Below, in pieces: positions 16,639-24,459 of a DNA stretch of 64,000 nt. A program made the position numbers and the translations under genes. Under the pieces are notes generated by a model, which worked only from the letters and a program-made list of their open reading frames with translations, had not been told where the DNA came from and did not search any database. Source of the stretch: Mycolicibacter sp. MU0102 (GTDB taxonomy: Bacteria > Actinomycetota > Actinomycetes > Mycobacteriales > Mycobacteriaceae). The first letter of the stretch is position 1. Every line of letters starts with the position of its first letter. The stretch spans positions 620,001 to 684,000 of the forward strand of contig NZ_OY726398.1 in NCBI RefSeq assembly GCF_963378105.1, given 5' to 3'.

Positions 16639-17880
16639 TTAGGAGAACGGGCGGCGGCGGTCGATCAACCGGGACAGCCGTCCCCCGCCGCGCCAGGCCC
16701 GCGCCACCAGATCCGCGTCGTCGTCGGTGACCAGGTTGGCCATCACCCGCACCGCCACCCGCATCAGCAGCGTCGAGCGCATCGCCAGCGGGCCGGTGGC
16801 GGGCAGGAACCGGGGGAACGTCAGCAGCAACGCCAGTCGCCGGGCGACCGAGAAGCCGCGCGCGTAGTGGGCTGCCAGCAACTCCGGCCACGCCTGGGTA
16901 AGGTCGGCGCCGCCCGCATTCTCCAGTAGCTCGACGGCCAGCCGCCCGGTCTCGAGGCCGTAGTCGATGCCCTCGCCGTTGAGCGGGTTGACGCAGGCCG
17001 CGGCGTCGCCGATCAGCATCCAGTTAGGCCCGGCGACACCCGAGACCGCGCCGCCCATCGGCAGCAGCGCGCTGGCCGGCGCACGCACCGGGCCCTCGAA
17101 TCCCCACTCCTCGCGACGCAGGTCGGCGTAGTAGGACATCAACGGCCGCAGCGCCACATCGGCGGGCCGTTTGACGGTGGCCAGTGCGCCGACCCCGATA
17201 TTCACCTCGCCGTTGCCCAGCGGGAAGATCCAGCCGTAGCCCGGCAACACCTCGCCCTCCGGGGATCGCAACTCCAGATGCGATGTCAGCCACGGTTCGT
17301 CGCTACGCGGTGAGGCCAGATAGCCGCGGGCGGCCACCCCGTACACCGTCTCCTGGTGCCACTGGCGACCCAGCACGCGGCCCAGCGTGGAGCGGGCTCC
17401 GTCGGCAACGATCAGCGCCGTACAGGCGATCTCCGTACCGTCGGCCAACACCACCGAGCGCACTCGTCCGGCCGCGTCGTGGTGGGCGCCGACGGCCTTG
17501 ACGCCCAATAACATTCGGGCACCGGACTCCTCGGCGACCTTGCGGATGCGTTCGTCGAGTTCGGTACGCGGCGCCGCGCTGCCGGTTGACGGGAACGAGG
17601 GGCCGGGCCAGTCCACTTCGATCTCGCCGCCGAAGCCGGCCATTCGCAGACCCCGGTGCCGGATATGGCTGTCCAGCCACTCACCAAGCCCCAGCAACTC
17701 CAGCTGTTCGACCGCCCGCGGGGTCAGTCCGTCACCGCACGGCTTGTCCCGCGGGAACGCCGCGGAATCGATCACCAGCACGTCGCGGCCCGCTCGCGCC
17801 GCCCAGGCGGCTGCCGCCGACCCCGCCGGCCCCGCACCGACTATCACCACCTCGGCCACCGTCTCAGCGCTGGAATTCAC
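16639..17880 (-). CDS. menJ: Menaquinone beta-isoprene reductase MenJ (geranylgeranyl reductase family)
   Basis: A 413-residue FAD enzyme. VVIVGAGPAGSAAAAWAARAG binds FAD, PRDKPCGDGLTPRAVEQL is the GGR-family motif, GYGWIFPLGNGEVNIGVG and MLIGDAAACVNPLNGEGIDYGLETG close the FAD site. MenJ (Rv0561c) saturates one isoprene unit of the menaquinone tail in mycobacteria. The start is GTG at 17880; the open frame beyond it runs into the divergent gene. Only 21 bases separate it from the GTG of the prenyl synthase, so the promoters must overlap the genes. Confidence 0.95.
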   Translation of the reverse strand: MNSSAETVAEVVIVGAGPAGSAAAAWAARAGRDVLVIDSAAFPRDKPCGDGLTPRAVEQLELLGLGEWLDSHIRHRGLRMAGFGGEIEVDWPGPSFPSTGSAAPRTELDERIRKVAEESGARMLLGVKAVGAHHDAAGRVRSVVLADGTEIACTALIVADGARSTLGRVLGRQWHQETVYGVAARGYLASPRSDEPWLTSHLELRSPEGEVLPGYGWIFPLGNGEVNIGVGALATVKRPADVALRPLMSYYADLRREEWGFEGPVRAPASALLPMGGAVSGVAGPNWMLIGDAAACVNPLNGEGIDYGLETGRLAVELLENAGGADLTQAWPELLAAHYARGFSVARRLALLLTFPRFLPATGPLAMRSTLLMRVAVRVMANLVTDDDADLVARAWRGGGRLSRLIDRRRPFS

Positions 17881-17901
17881 ACTGACCAGTATGTTGGAGC
17901 C

Positions 17902-18918
17902 GTGAGGACACCGGCGAACGTGGTGGCGGGGTTGGATTTCGGCGGCTTGGGTGACCCGGGTTTCGCGGACCGGGTCCGCGATGGGGTTGCCCGCATCGAA
18001 GAGCTGATGGACACCGAGTTGCGCGGTGGAGACGGCCTGATGACAGAGGCTGTGACGCACTTGTTCGACGCTGGCGGAAAGCGGTTCCGTCCGCTGTTCA
18101 CGGTGCTGTCGGCGCAGCTGGGGCCCGAGCCGGATGCCTGGCAGGTGACGGTGGCCGGTGCGGTGATCGAGCTGGTGCACCTGGCGACGCTGTACCACGA
18201 CGACGTGATGGATGAGGCGCAGATCCGCCGCGGGGCGCCCAGCGCCAACGCGCGGTGGGGCAACAACATCGCGATCCTGGCCGGTGACTATCTGTTCGCC
18301 ACCGCTTCACGCCTGGTGTCGCGGCTGGGTCCGGATGCGGTGCGGATCATCGCCGAGACCTTCGCCCAGCTGGTGACCGGACAGATGCGCGAGACGCGCG
18401 GGGCGGCCGAAGGTATGGACTCGATAGAGCACTACCTCAAGGTCGTCTACGAGAAGACGGCCTGCCTGATCTCGGCGTCGGGCCGCTTCGGTGCGACGTT
18501 CTCCGGTGCCGACGACGGTCAGATCGAGCGACTGGCCCGGCTGGGTGGGATCGTGGGCACCGCCTTCCAGATCTCCGACGACATCATCGACATCGATTCC
18601 GATCCCGATGAGTCCGGCAAGCTCCCCGGCACCGATCTGCGCGAGGGCGTGCACACCCTGCCGGTGCTCTACGCGCTGCAGGAGACGGGTGCCGACGCCG
18701 AGCGGCTACGAGTGCTGCTGGCCGGCCCCGTCACCGAGGACGCGGCGGTCGAGGAGGCGCTGGGGCTGTTGCGGGCGTCGGCCGGCATGGTCAAGGCCAA
18801 GCAGACGGTGGCCGACTATGCCGCGCAGGCCCGCGCGGAGCTCGCTGAGCTGCCCGAGTGCGTCGGTCGCGCGGCATTGGCCAGCCTGGTCGACTACACC
18901 GTCAACCGGCACGGCTGA
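17902..18918 (+). CDS. grcC1: Polyprenyl diphosphate synthase GrcC1
   Basis: A 338-residue trans-prenyltransferase that builds the isoprenoid chain, probably for menaquinone. Both Asp-rich motifs are intact: LYHDDVMDEAQIRRG and FQISDDIIDIDSDPDE; GGKRFRPLF binds isopentenyl diphosphate. The start is GTG at 17902; a longer open frame overlaps the divergent menJ and is not used. Its side by side position with menJ fits synthesis and then saturation of the same chain. Confidence 0.95.
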   Translation: MRTPANVVAGLDFGGLGDPGFADRVRDGVARIEELMDTELRGGDGLMTEAVTHLFDAGGKRFRPLFTVLSAQLGPEPDAWQVTVAGAVIELVHLATLYHDDVMDEAQIRRGAPSANARWGNNIAILAGDYLFATASRLVSRLGPDAVRIIAETFAQLVTGQMRETRGAAEGMDSIEHYLKVVYEKTACLISASGRFGATFSGADDGQIERLARLGGIVGTAFQISDDIIDIDSDPDESGKLPGTDLREGVHTLPVLYALQETGADAERLRVLLAGPVTEDAAVEEALGLLRASAGMVKAKQTVADYAAQARAELAELPECVGRAALASLVDYTVNRHG

Positions 18919-18991
18919 CCACGATTGCGGAACTCGTGCGCCCCCGGCGGCGTTTAATGAGCACGATGGTCGTTCTCCAAGGAGGAAGTCG

Positions 18992-19840
18992 ATGACCTGG
19001 CACCCGCACCACAACACGGCGAAGACGTTCTTTCTGCTGTTCGTGATGTCGGCGTTGATCGTCTTGGTGGGCCGGGCGTTCGGACCGCAGATGATGTGGG
19101 TGGCGGTGCTGTTCGCCGTGGGGATGAACGCCTACACCTACTTCAACAGCGACAAGCTGGCGCTGCGGGCGATGCGGGCCCAGCCGGTGACCGAGGTCCA
19201 GGCGCCGGAGATCTACCGGATTGTGCGGGAACTGGCCACGACCGCCCACCAGCCGATGCCGCGGCTGTACGTCAGCGACACCAACGCGCCCAACGCCTTC
19301 GCCACCGGCCGCAACCCGCGCCACGCCGCGGTGTGCTGCACCAGCGGAATACTGCGGCTGCTCAACGAGCGTGAGTTGCGCGCGGTGCTTGGTCATGAGC
19401 TGTCGCACGTGTACAACCGCGACATCCTGATCTCGTGTGTGGCTGGCGCACTGGCCTCGGTGATCACCGGTTTGGCCAACATGGCGATGTTCATGGGCAA
19501 CCGCCGCGACGGCAACCCGTTGGCGATGCTGCTGGTCGCCTTGGTGGGGCCGTTGGCGGCCTCGGTGGTGCGGATGGCTGTGTCCCGGTCGCGCGAGTAC
19601 CAGGCCGACGAATCCGGTGCCGTGCTCTCGGGTGACCCGTTGGCGCTGGCGTCCGCGCTGCGCAAGATCTCCGACGGTGTCCAGGCCGCCCCGCTGCCGC
19701 CCGAGCCGGAACTGGCCAGCCAATCGCACCTGATGATCGCCAACCCGTTCCGCGCGGGGGAGAAGGTCGGTCAGCTGTTCGCCACCCACCCTCCGATGGC
19801 CGACCGGATTCGGCGCCTGGAGGACATGGCCCGCGGCTAA
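18992..19840 (+). CDS. htpX: Membrane metalloprotease HtpX
   Basis: A 282-residue integral membrane zinc protease for quality control of membrane proteins. Two N-terminal TM segments (residues 12-50) precede the HELSH zinc motif at residues 135-139; the third ligand is in SREYQADESGA, and a second TM pair lies between. A strong GGAGGA precedes the ATG at 18992. Last in a plus-strand pair with grcC1, as in Rv0562-Rv0563. Confidence 0.95.
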   Translation: MTWHPHHNTAKTFFLLFVMSALIVLVGRAFGPQMMWVAVLFAVGMNAYTYFNSDKLALRAMRAQPVTEVQAPEIYRIVRELATTAHQPMPRLYVSDTNAPNAFATGRNPRHAAVCCTSGILRLLNERELRAVLGHELSHVYNRDILISCVAGALASVITGLANMAMFMGNRRDGNPLAMLLVALVGPLAASVVRMAVSRSREYQADESGAVLSGDPLALASALRKISDGVQAAPLPPEPELASQSHLMIANPFRAGEKVGQLFATHPPMADRIRRLEDMARG

Positions 19841-19911
19841 CGCGGTCCGCCTGCTGGCCCCCGCACCCCATCTGCCACTTTCGCACCCGCGCTTGGGGAT
19901 AGATGTCTTGT

Positions 19912-19928
19912 CGAATCGGATAGCGCAT
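19912..19928 (+). repeat. Left copy of a 17-base inverted repeat flanking hicB
   Basis: CGAATCGGATAGCGCAT. Its exact reverse complement is at 20289-20305, 360 bases away, on the other side of the hicB gene. It overlaps a perfect 14-base palindrome TAGCGCATGCGCTA (19921-19934) that ends 9 bases before the hicB ATG, a good operator candidate. Confidence 0.8.
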
Positions 19929-19943
19929 GCGCTACTACCGGGC

Positions 19944-20282
19944 ATGAACCATTACACCTACCGCGCCGAATGGTCTCGCGAGCACGACGAATACGTCGGC
20001 CGCTGCCTGGAACTGCCCTTCTTGAAGCATTGGGCCCCGACGCTGCGGGAGGCTATCGCCGGTGTTGAGCAGGCCGTCGATGAGCACCTGGCCGAGTCTG
20101 AGGGCGATGACCTACCGCCTCCCATCACCGACCGGAACTTCAGCGGCAACTTCGTGGTCCGTACCTCACCGTCGCTGCATGCCCGGCTCGCCGTCGAGGC
20201 CGCTGACCAGCACGTGTCAATGAACCACTGGATCGTGCAGAAGTTGGCCGACCGGCCGCCGAGCAGCCTGCTCGACTGGTGA
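19944..20282 (+). CDS. hicB: Solo HicB-family antitoxin-like protein
   Basis: A 112-residue two-part protein. The N-terminal partially degenerate RNase H-like HicB fold reads YTYRAEWSREHDEYVGRCLELP and LREAIAGVEQAVDEHL; the C-terminal DNA-binding part reads GNFVVRTSPSLHARLAVEAADQHVSMNHWIVQKLA, a ribbon-helix-helix. No HicA toxin (60-80 residues, dsRBD-like) exists on either side, so it is an orphan regulator or antitoxin. ATG at 19944. A 17-base inverted repeat encloses the gene, and the left copy overlaps a palindrome that could be its own operator. Confidence 0.85.
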   Translation: MNHYTYRAEWSREHDEYVGRCLELPFLKHWAPTLREAIAGVEQAVDEHLAESEGDDLPPPITDRNFSGNFVVRTSPSLHARLAVEAADQHVSMNHWIVQKLADRPPSSLLDW

Positions 20283-20288
20283 TACCGG

Positions 20289-20305
20289 ATGCGCTATCCG
20301 ATTCG
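20289..20305 (-). repeat. Right copy of the 17-base inverted repeat flanking hicB
   Basis: ATGCGCTATCCGATTCG, the exact reverse complement of 19912-19928. It begins 6 bases after the hicB stop and ends just before the convergent SulP gene. It could be a second HicB site or the edge of a mobile gene cassette. Confidence 0.8.
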
Positions 20306-20313
20306 CACTCATC

Positions 20314-21840
20314 TCACCCCCGCCGCGATGGTGCGCACGAGGCACACGGGTCGGCTGCGTCCGCCGTGGAGTCGGATTCGCTGGGGACCAGCACCGTACC
20401 GCCGGTAGCGCAATGCTGCCGCAGCCAATCTTCAAGGGCCTGCTCGGCGGCGTGATCGATGTAGGTGGTCTTGATGGCGAGCGTGACGTGCGTGCCGGCG
20501 GGAATGTGTGCCAGCACATTGGTCAGCCGGGGGAGCGCCAGGAAGGTGCACGCCCCGGACACGGTCACCAGCCACTCGTCGTCCCTGCCCACGGCGGTGA
20601 TCTTCATCCGGATCACCCGCCAACCGGTCAAGGCCATCGCCAGCACCAGCCCGATCAGCACCCCGTGCAGCAGGTTGAGGAACACCACGCCGGCCACCGT
20701 CGTCACGTAGACGACGAGATCGCCGCTGCGCCAGGCCGTCTCGATGTGAATCATCTTGATCAGTTGAACTCCGACGGTGATCAGCAGGCCTGCCAGCGCC
20801 GCAGTGGGAATCTGCTGCACCAAGCCCGCGAACGGCAGAGCGAACAGCAGGATCCACACGCCGTGCAGGAAGGCCGACGCCCGCGACTTAGCGCCGGCGT
20901 TGACGTTGGTGGCGCTGCGGACGATCACCCCGGTAATCGGCAGCCCGCCCAGGAAACCCGAGGCGACGTTTGCCGTGCCTTGCCCGATCAGTTCGCGGTT
21001 GAAATTGGTACGCGGCCCGGTGTGCATCCGGTCCACCGACACCGCCGAGAGCAGGCTCTCCACGCTGGCGATCAACGCCACGGTGACCACCCCGACGAAG
21101 GCGGCAGCCCAGTTGCCCTCCGGCAGCGCGGGCAGCTGCACGGCATCCAGCAGTGATCCGTCCAGGGTGATGCGACGCACCTCGAGCGAGAAGACCAAGG
21201 ACAGCACCGTTGCTCCGGCGATTGCGACCAGCGGCCCGGGGATCCGGCCGAGCGGACCCGTCACCGATCGCCAGGCAAGCATGATGATGATCACCAGGAT
21301 GCCCAGGATCGGCTCGGCCCCATGAGACTCGATCAGCCCCTCCGGCAGGTTGGCGAGGTTTTCCCAGGCCGAACTCGCCGAGCGGCCGCCGAGTAGGACG
21401 AGCAGCTGCTGCAGGGTGATCGTGATGCCGATGCCGGCCAGCATCGCGTGCACCACGACCGGCGAGATCGCCAGCGCGGCCCGCGCCACCCGGCTCAACC
21501 CCAATAGGACCTGCAGCACCCCGGCGCCGACGGTGATAGCGCAGGTCACCTTCCAGCCGAAGCGCCCCACCAGATCCGCGACGATGACTGTCAGTCCGGC
21601 CGCCGGTCCGCTGACCTGCAGCGGTGACCCGCCCAGGGCGCCGACGACGAGCCCGCCGACGATTGCGGCGATCAGACCGGCCAGCACCGGTGCGCCCGAA
21701 GCCACGGCGATACCCAGTGACAGCGGTAGAGCGACTAGAAACACCACCAGGGAGGCAGGCAGGTCATACCGCAGAATCGAGCGGGACCAGGCTGTTCGTG
21801 ATTTGAGGCGTGATTTGACGTTGGCTTGCGCGGTCAGCAT
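20314..21840 (-). CDS. SulP-family anion transporter (sulfate/bicarbonate)
   Basis: A 508-residue inner-membrane carrier with about 12 TM helices. SLGIAVASGAPVLAGLIAAIVGG and GGSPLQVSGPAAGLTVIV are SulP signatures; ESLLSAVSVDRMHTGPRTNFNRELIGQGTANV and GGLPITGVIVRSATNVNAGAKSR lie in the core. The C-terminus holds a short STAS-like part and no carbonic anhydrase domain. The ion is sulfate or bicarbonate and cannot be fixed. ATG at 21840. The 140 bases upstream are AT-rich for this genome, with ATAAGA at 21861 and TCTTAT at 21897 as a loose inverted repeat. Confidence 0.9.
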   Translation of the reverse strand: MLTAQANVKSRLKSRTAWSRSILRYDLPASLVVFLVALPLSLGIAVASGAPVLAGLIAAIVGGLVVGALGGSPLQVSGPAAGLTVIVADLVGRFGWKVTCAITVGAGVLQVLLGLSRVARAALAISPVVVHAMLAGIGITITLQQLLVLLGGRSASSAWENLANLPEGLIESHGAEPILGILVIIIMLAWRSVTGPLGRIPGPLVAIAGATVLSLVFSLEVRRITLDGSLLDAVQLPALPEGNWAAAFVGVVTVALIASVESLLSAVSVDRMHTGPRTNFNRELIGQGTANVASGFLGGLPITGVIVRSATNVNAGAKSRASAFLHGVWILLFALPFAGLVQQIPTAALAGLLITVGVQLIKMIHIETAWRSGDLVVYVTTVAGVVFLNLLHGVLIGLVLAMALTGWRVIRMKITAVGRDDEWLVTVSGACTFLALPRLTNVLAHIPAGTHVTLAIKTTYIDHAAEQALEDWLRQHCATGGTVLVPSESDSTADAADPCASCAPSRRG

Positions 21841-21980
21841 CCGGTAGTTCCCCTGCCCTCATAAGATATTGCTGAGATGCAGAGAAGTTATTCATGTCTT
21901 ATTGCCAAAGGCGTAATGCGACATGTCCAGGAAGTAAACACAAGTTACACATTCGGAGCGAACGCACAGGAACCATACAG

Positions 21981-23006
21981 TTAGAAGCCAGAGCCGGTGA
22001 CCTCATGCCCGGGCGCCTCGGCGATCAGGCCACGGTAGGCCTGCTCCACCGTCGAACCGTGGTTGATCACGCCGTCGACCTCGCGTGCGATCGGCATGCT
22101 CAGCCCATACTGCGCGGCGAACTTCATGATCACGCTGGCGGCCCGCACACCCTCGGCCACCTGATTCATCGACGCGATGATCTCGTCGATCGGCTTGCCG
22201 GAGCCCAACTGCTCGCCGACAAAGCGGTTGCGGCTGCGCTGGCTGGTACAGGTGACGATCAGGTCGCCCATCCCGGCCAGGCCCGCGAAAGTGTCGCGGG
22301 CGCCGCCCATCGCCTCGCCGAGCTTGGACATCTCGCGCACTGAACGCGACATCACCATCGCCCGGGTGTTCTCCCCGATTCCCAGCGAGTAGCCCATGCC
22401 GACCGCGATCGCGTAGACGTTCTTCAATGCGCCGGCCATCTCGACCCCGACCACGTCGTCGGTGGTGTAGACCCGGAATCGCTTGGTGCGGAACAGCGAC
22501 GCCAGCTCGCACGCCAGGCCCGGGTCGGGCATGGCCAGCACCGCCGCCGCGGCATAACCCTCGGCGACCTCGCGGGCGATGTTCGGGCCGGCCAGGATGC
22601 CGGCCGGATGCCCGGGCAACACCTCGTCGACAATCTGCGACATCCGCATGTTGGTGCCCTGCTCGAGACCCTTGACCAGCGACACCACCGGCACCCAGGG
22701 GCGCAGCTCGGTGGCCAACTCCTCGAGCACTCCGCGGAAGCCGTGCGACGGTACCGCCATCACGACGACGTCGGCGCAGTGCGCGGCTTCGGCGAAATCG
22801 GTGGTGGCGCGCAGCGTGCTGGACAGTTCCACATCGTTGCCCAGGTAGCGGCTGTTGCGGTGGTTGTCGTTGATGTCGGCGGCGGTCGCCTCCGATCGCA
22901 CCCACTGCAGCGTCGGCGCACGGCGCGAGCAGATGGACGCCACCGTGGTACCGAACGATCCGCCTCCGAGCACGACGACATTGGGTGTACGAGTAGCAGC
23001 AGGCAT
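21981..23006 (-). CDS. gpsA: Glycerol-3-phosphate dehydrogenase [NAD(P)+]
   Basis: A 341-residue enzyme that makes sn-glycerol 3-phosphate for phospholipids. NVVVLGGGSFGTTVASICSRR binds NAD(P), SLVKGLEQGTNMRMSQIV and GPNIAREVAEG lie at the substrate site, the catalytic Lys is in GALKNVYAIAVGM, and GLAGMGDLIVTCTSQRSRN is a family signature. The start is ATG at 23006; the longer open frame overlaps the SDR. It corresponds to Rv0564c. Confidence 0.96.
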   Translation of the reverse strand: MPAATRTPNVVVLGGGSFGTTVASICSRRAPTLQWVRSEATAADINDNHRNSRYLGNDVELSSTLRATTDFAEAAHCADVVVMAVPSHGFRGVLEELATELRPWVPVVSLVKGLEQGTNMRMSQIVDEVLPGHPAGILAGPNIAREVAEGYAAAAVLAMPDPGLACELASLFRTKRFRVYTTDDVVGVEMAGALKNVYAIAVGMGYSLGIGENTRAMVMSRSVREMSKLGEAMGGARDTFAGLAGMGDLIVTCTSQRSRNRFVGEQLGSGKPIDEIIASMNQVAEGVRAASVIMKFAAQYGLSMPIAREVDGVINHGSTVEQAYRGLIAEAPGHEVTGSGF

Positions 23007-23062
23007 GAGCGACAGCGTATTGCCGTCGTCACGGCTGTACCCCCGGTTTGTGAACATGTCGC

Positions 23063-23827
23063 CTAAACGGCGGACCAGCCCCCGTCGACCGAAAGCGTGG
23101 TGCCGTGGATATTGGCGGCGTCGTCGCTGGCCAGGAACACCACGGCGGCCGCGACCTCGGCCACGGTGCTCATTCGCCGCGACGGAATCCGGGCCAGCAC
23201 GGGTGCCACATGCTCTTCGAACTCCGCGCCGCGTTCGGTCCGGATCGGTCCGGGGGCAACGGTATTGACGCGCACGCCGGAGGGGCCGTATTCGTCGGCC
23301 CATGACTTGGTCAGCGAGTGGACGGTGGCCTTGGTCGCGCTGTATAGCGCTGAATTCGCCGACCCGATCAGCCCGCTGATCGAACCGACGTTGACGATCG
23401 CGCCGCTGCCGCGCTGTGCCATCGCGGGCGCGAGCGCGCCGGTCAGCAGGAACGGGGCGAACACGTTGATCGCGAACGCGTCGCGGATCTGTTGCTCGGG
23501 AACCTCCGCGGTGGGCGTCGGCATCAGCAGCATGGCTGCGTTGTTGACCAGGATGTCGATCGCACCGCCAACGGCGGCTGTTGCCTCGGCGGCCAAGCGG
23601 GTGACCTCCGCTCCGCCGGCACCCAGATCGGCGCCGATGAACGCAGCGCGGCCACCCGCTGATTCGATGCGCTTCACCACATCGGCTCCGCGTTTCGGAT
23701 CGCGTCCGCTGATGAGGACCGACGCGCCGGCCTCGGCCAGCGCGGTGGCGATGCCGGCCCCCAGTCCGGCGGTAGAACCGGTGATCAATGCTGTGCGGCC
23801 TGCAAGCCGCGTACTGTTTGGACCCAT
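23063..23827 (-). CDS. Short-chain dehydrogenase/reductase under TetR control
   Basis: A 254-residue SDR: ALITGSTAGLGAGIA, NNAAMLLMPTP (AAM replaces the usual AG) and YSATKATVHSLTKSWADE with the catalytic Tyr and Lys; GTTLSVDGGWSAV closes the fold. ATG at 23827 lies within one repressor site. It is divergent from a TetR gene that starts only 25 bases away. Likely induced by the ligand of that regulator; substrate unknown. Confidence 0.9.
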   Translation of the reverse strand: MGPNSTRLAGRTALITGSTAGLGAGIATALAEAGASVLISGRDPKRGADVVKRIESAGGRAAFIGADLGAGGAEVTRLAAEATAAVGGAIDILVNNAAMLLMPTPTAEVPEQQIRDAFAINVFAPFLLTGALAPAMAQRGSGAIVNVGSISGLIGSANSALYSATKATVHSLTKSWADEYGPSGVRVNTVAPGPIRTERGAEFEEHVAPVLARIPSRRMSTVAEVAAAVVFLASDDAANIHGTTLSVDGGWSAV

Positions 23828-23834
23828 GAGTCCA
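23819..23834. promoter_or_regulatory. TetR operator candidate, copy 1 (SDR/TetR pair)
   Basis: TGGAC-CCATGA-GTCCA, a 5-base inverted repeat with a 6-base spacer, covering the start codon of the SDR. The same pattern recurs 35 bases away. Confidence 0.7.
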
Positions 23835-23852
23835 GATAGTTCACCTATCAAA

Positions 23853-24458
23853 ATGGACCCGCAAGTCCAGAAATTGACCAGCAAAGGGGCGGCCACCCGC
23901 TGGCGGATCATCGAGGGCGCCGCCGCGGAGATCCGCACCGCCGGGGTCTCGGCTACCACGCTCGATGACATCCGGGCGCGCACCCAGACCTCCAAGAGCC
24001 AGTTGTTCCACTACTTTCCCGGCGGCAAGGAACAGTTGCTGCTCGCCGTCGCCGAACACGAGGCCGAGCTGGTGCTGGCCGACCAGCAGCCCTACTTGGG
24101 CGAGCTCACGTCCTGGGCGGCCTGGCAGCGCTGGCGTGACGCCGTGGTCGACCGCTACCGCCGACAGGGGCAACACTGCCCGCTGGCGGTACTGATGTCC
24201 GAACTCGGGCGGACCACGCCCGCGGCCCAAGCGGTCACCTCGTCGCTGATCCGGCAGTGGCACGCCGAGATCGCGGCGGGGATCCGCGCCATGCAACAGG
24301 GCGGCAAAATGGCGGGGCGCATCGACGCCGACTCAGCGGCAGCCGCCCTACTGGCGGGCATCCAGGGCGGCGTCGGCATCTTGCTCGCCACCGGTGATCT
24401 CGGCTTCTTGGAGGCCGCCCTGGACCGCGGCATCGCCGCGCTACGTGCCGAGACGTGA
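23853..24458 (+). CDS. TetR-family transcriptional regulator
   Basis: A 201-residue TetR regulator. The HTH reads TTLDDIRARTQTSKSQLFHYFPGGKEQLLLAV at about residues 36-67. The C-terminal part (HCPLAVLMSELGRTTPAA, then MQQGGKMAGRIDADSAAAALLAGIQGG) resembles TetR regulators that control adjacent short-chain dehydrogenases. Start MDPQVQK at 23853; an in-frame ATG at 23826 would overlap the SDR start. Probably autorepressing through the TGGAC-N6-GTCCA sites at both starts. Confidence 0.9.
   Translation: MDPQVQKLTSKGAATRWRIIEGAAAEIRTAGVSATTLDDIRARTQTSKSQLFHYFPGGKEQLLLAVAEHEAELVLADQQPYLGELTSWAAWQRWRDAVVDRYRRQGQHCPLAVLMSELGRTTPAAQAVTSSLIRQWHAEIAAGIRAMQQGGKMAGRIDADSAAAALLAGIQGGVGILLATGDLGFLEAALDRGIAALRAET
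23854..23869. promoter_or_regulatory. TetR operator candidate, copy 2 (SDR/TetR pair)
   Basis: TGGAC-CCGCAA-GTCCA, followed by the same AG/GA context as copy 1 and overlapping the start codon of the TetR gene. Centre-to-centre distance to copy 1 is 35 bases, close to the 34 bases of the other TetR locus in this window. Confidence 0.7.
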
Positions 24459-24459
24459 C

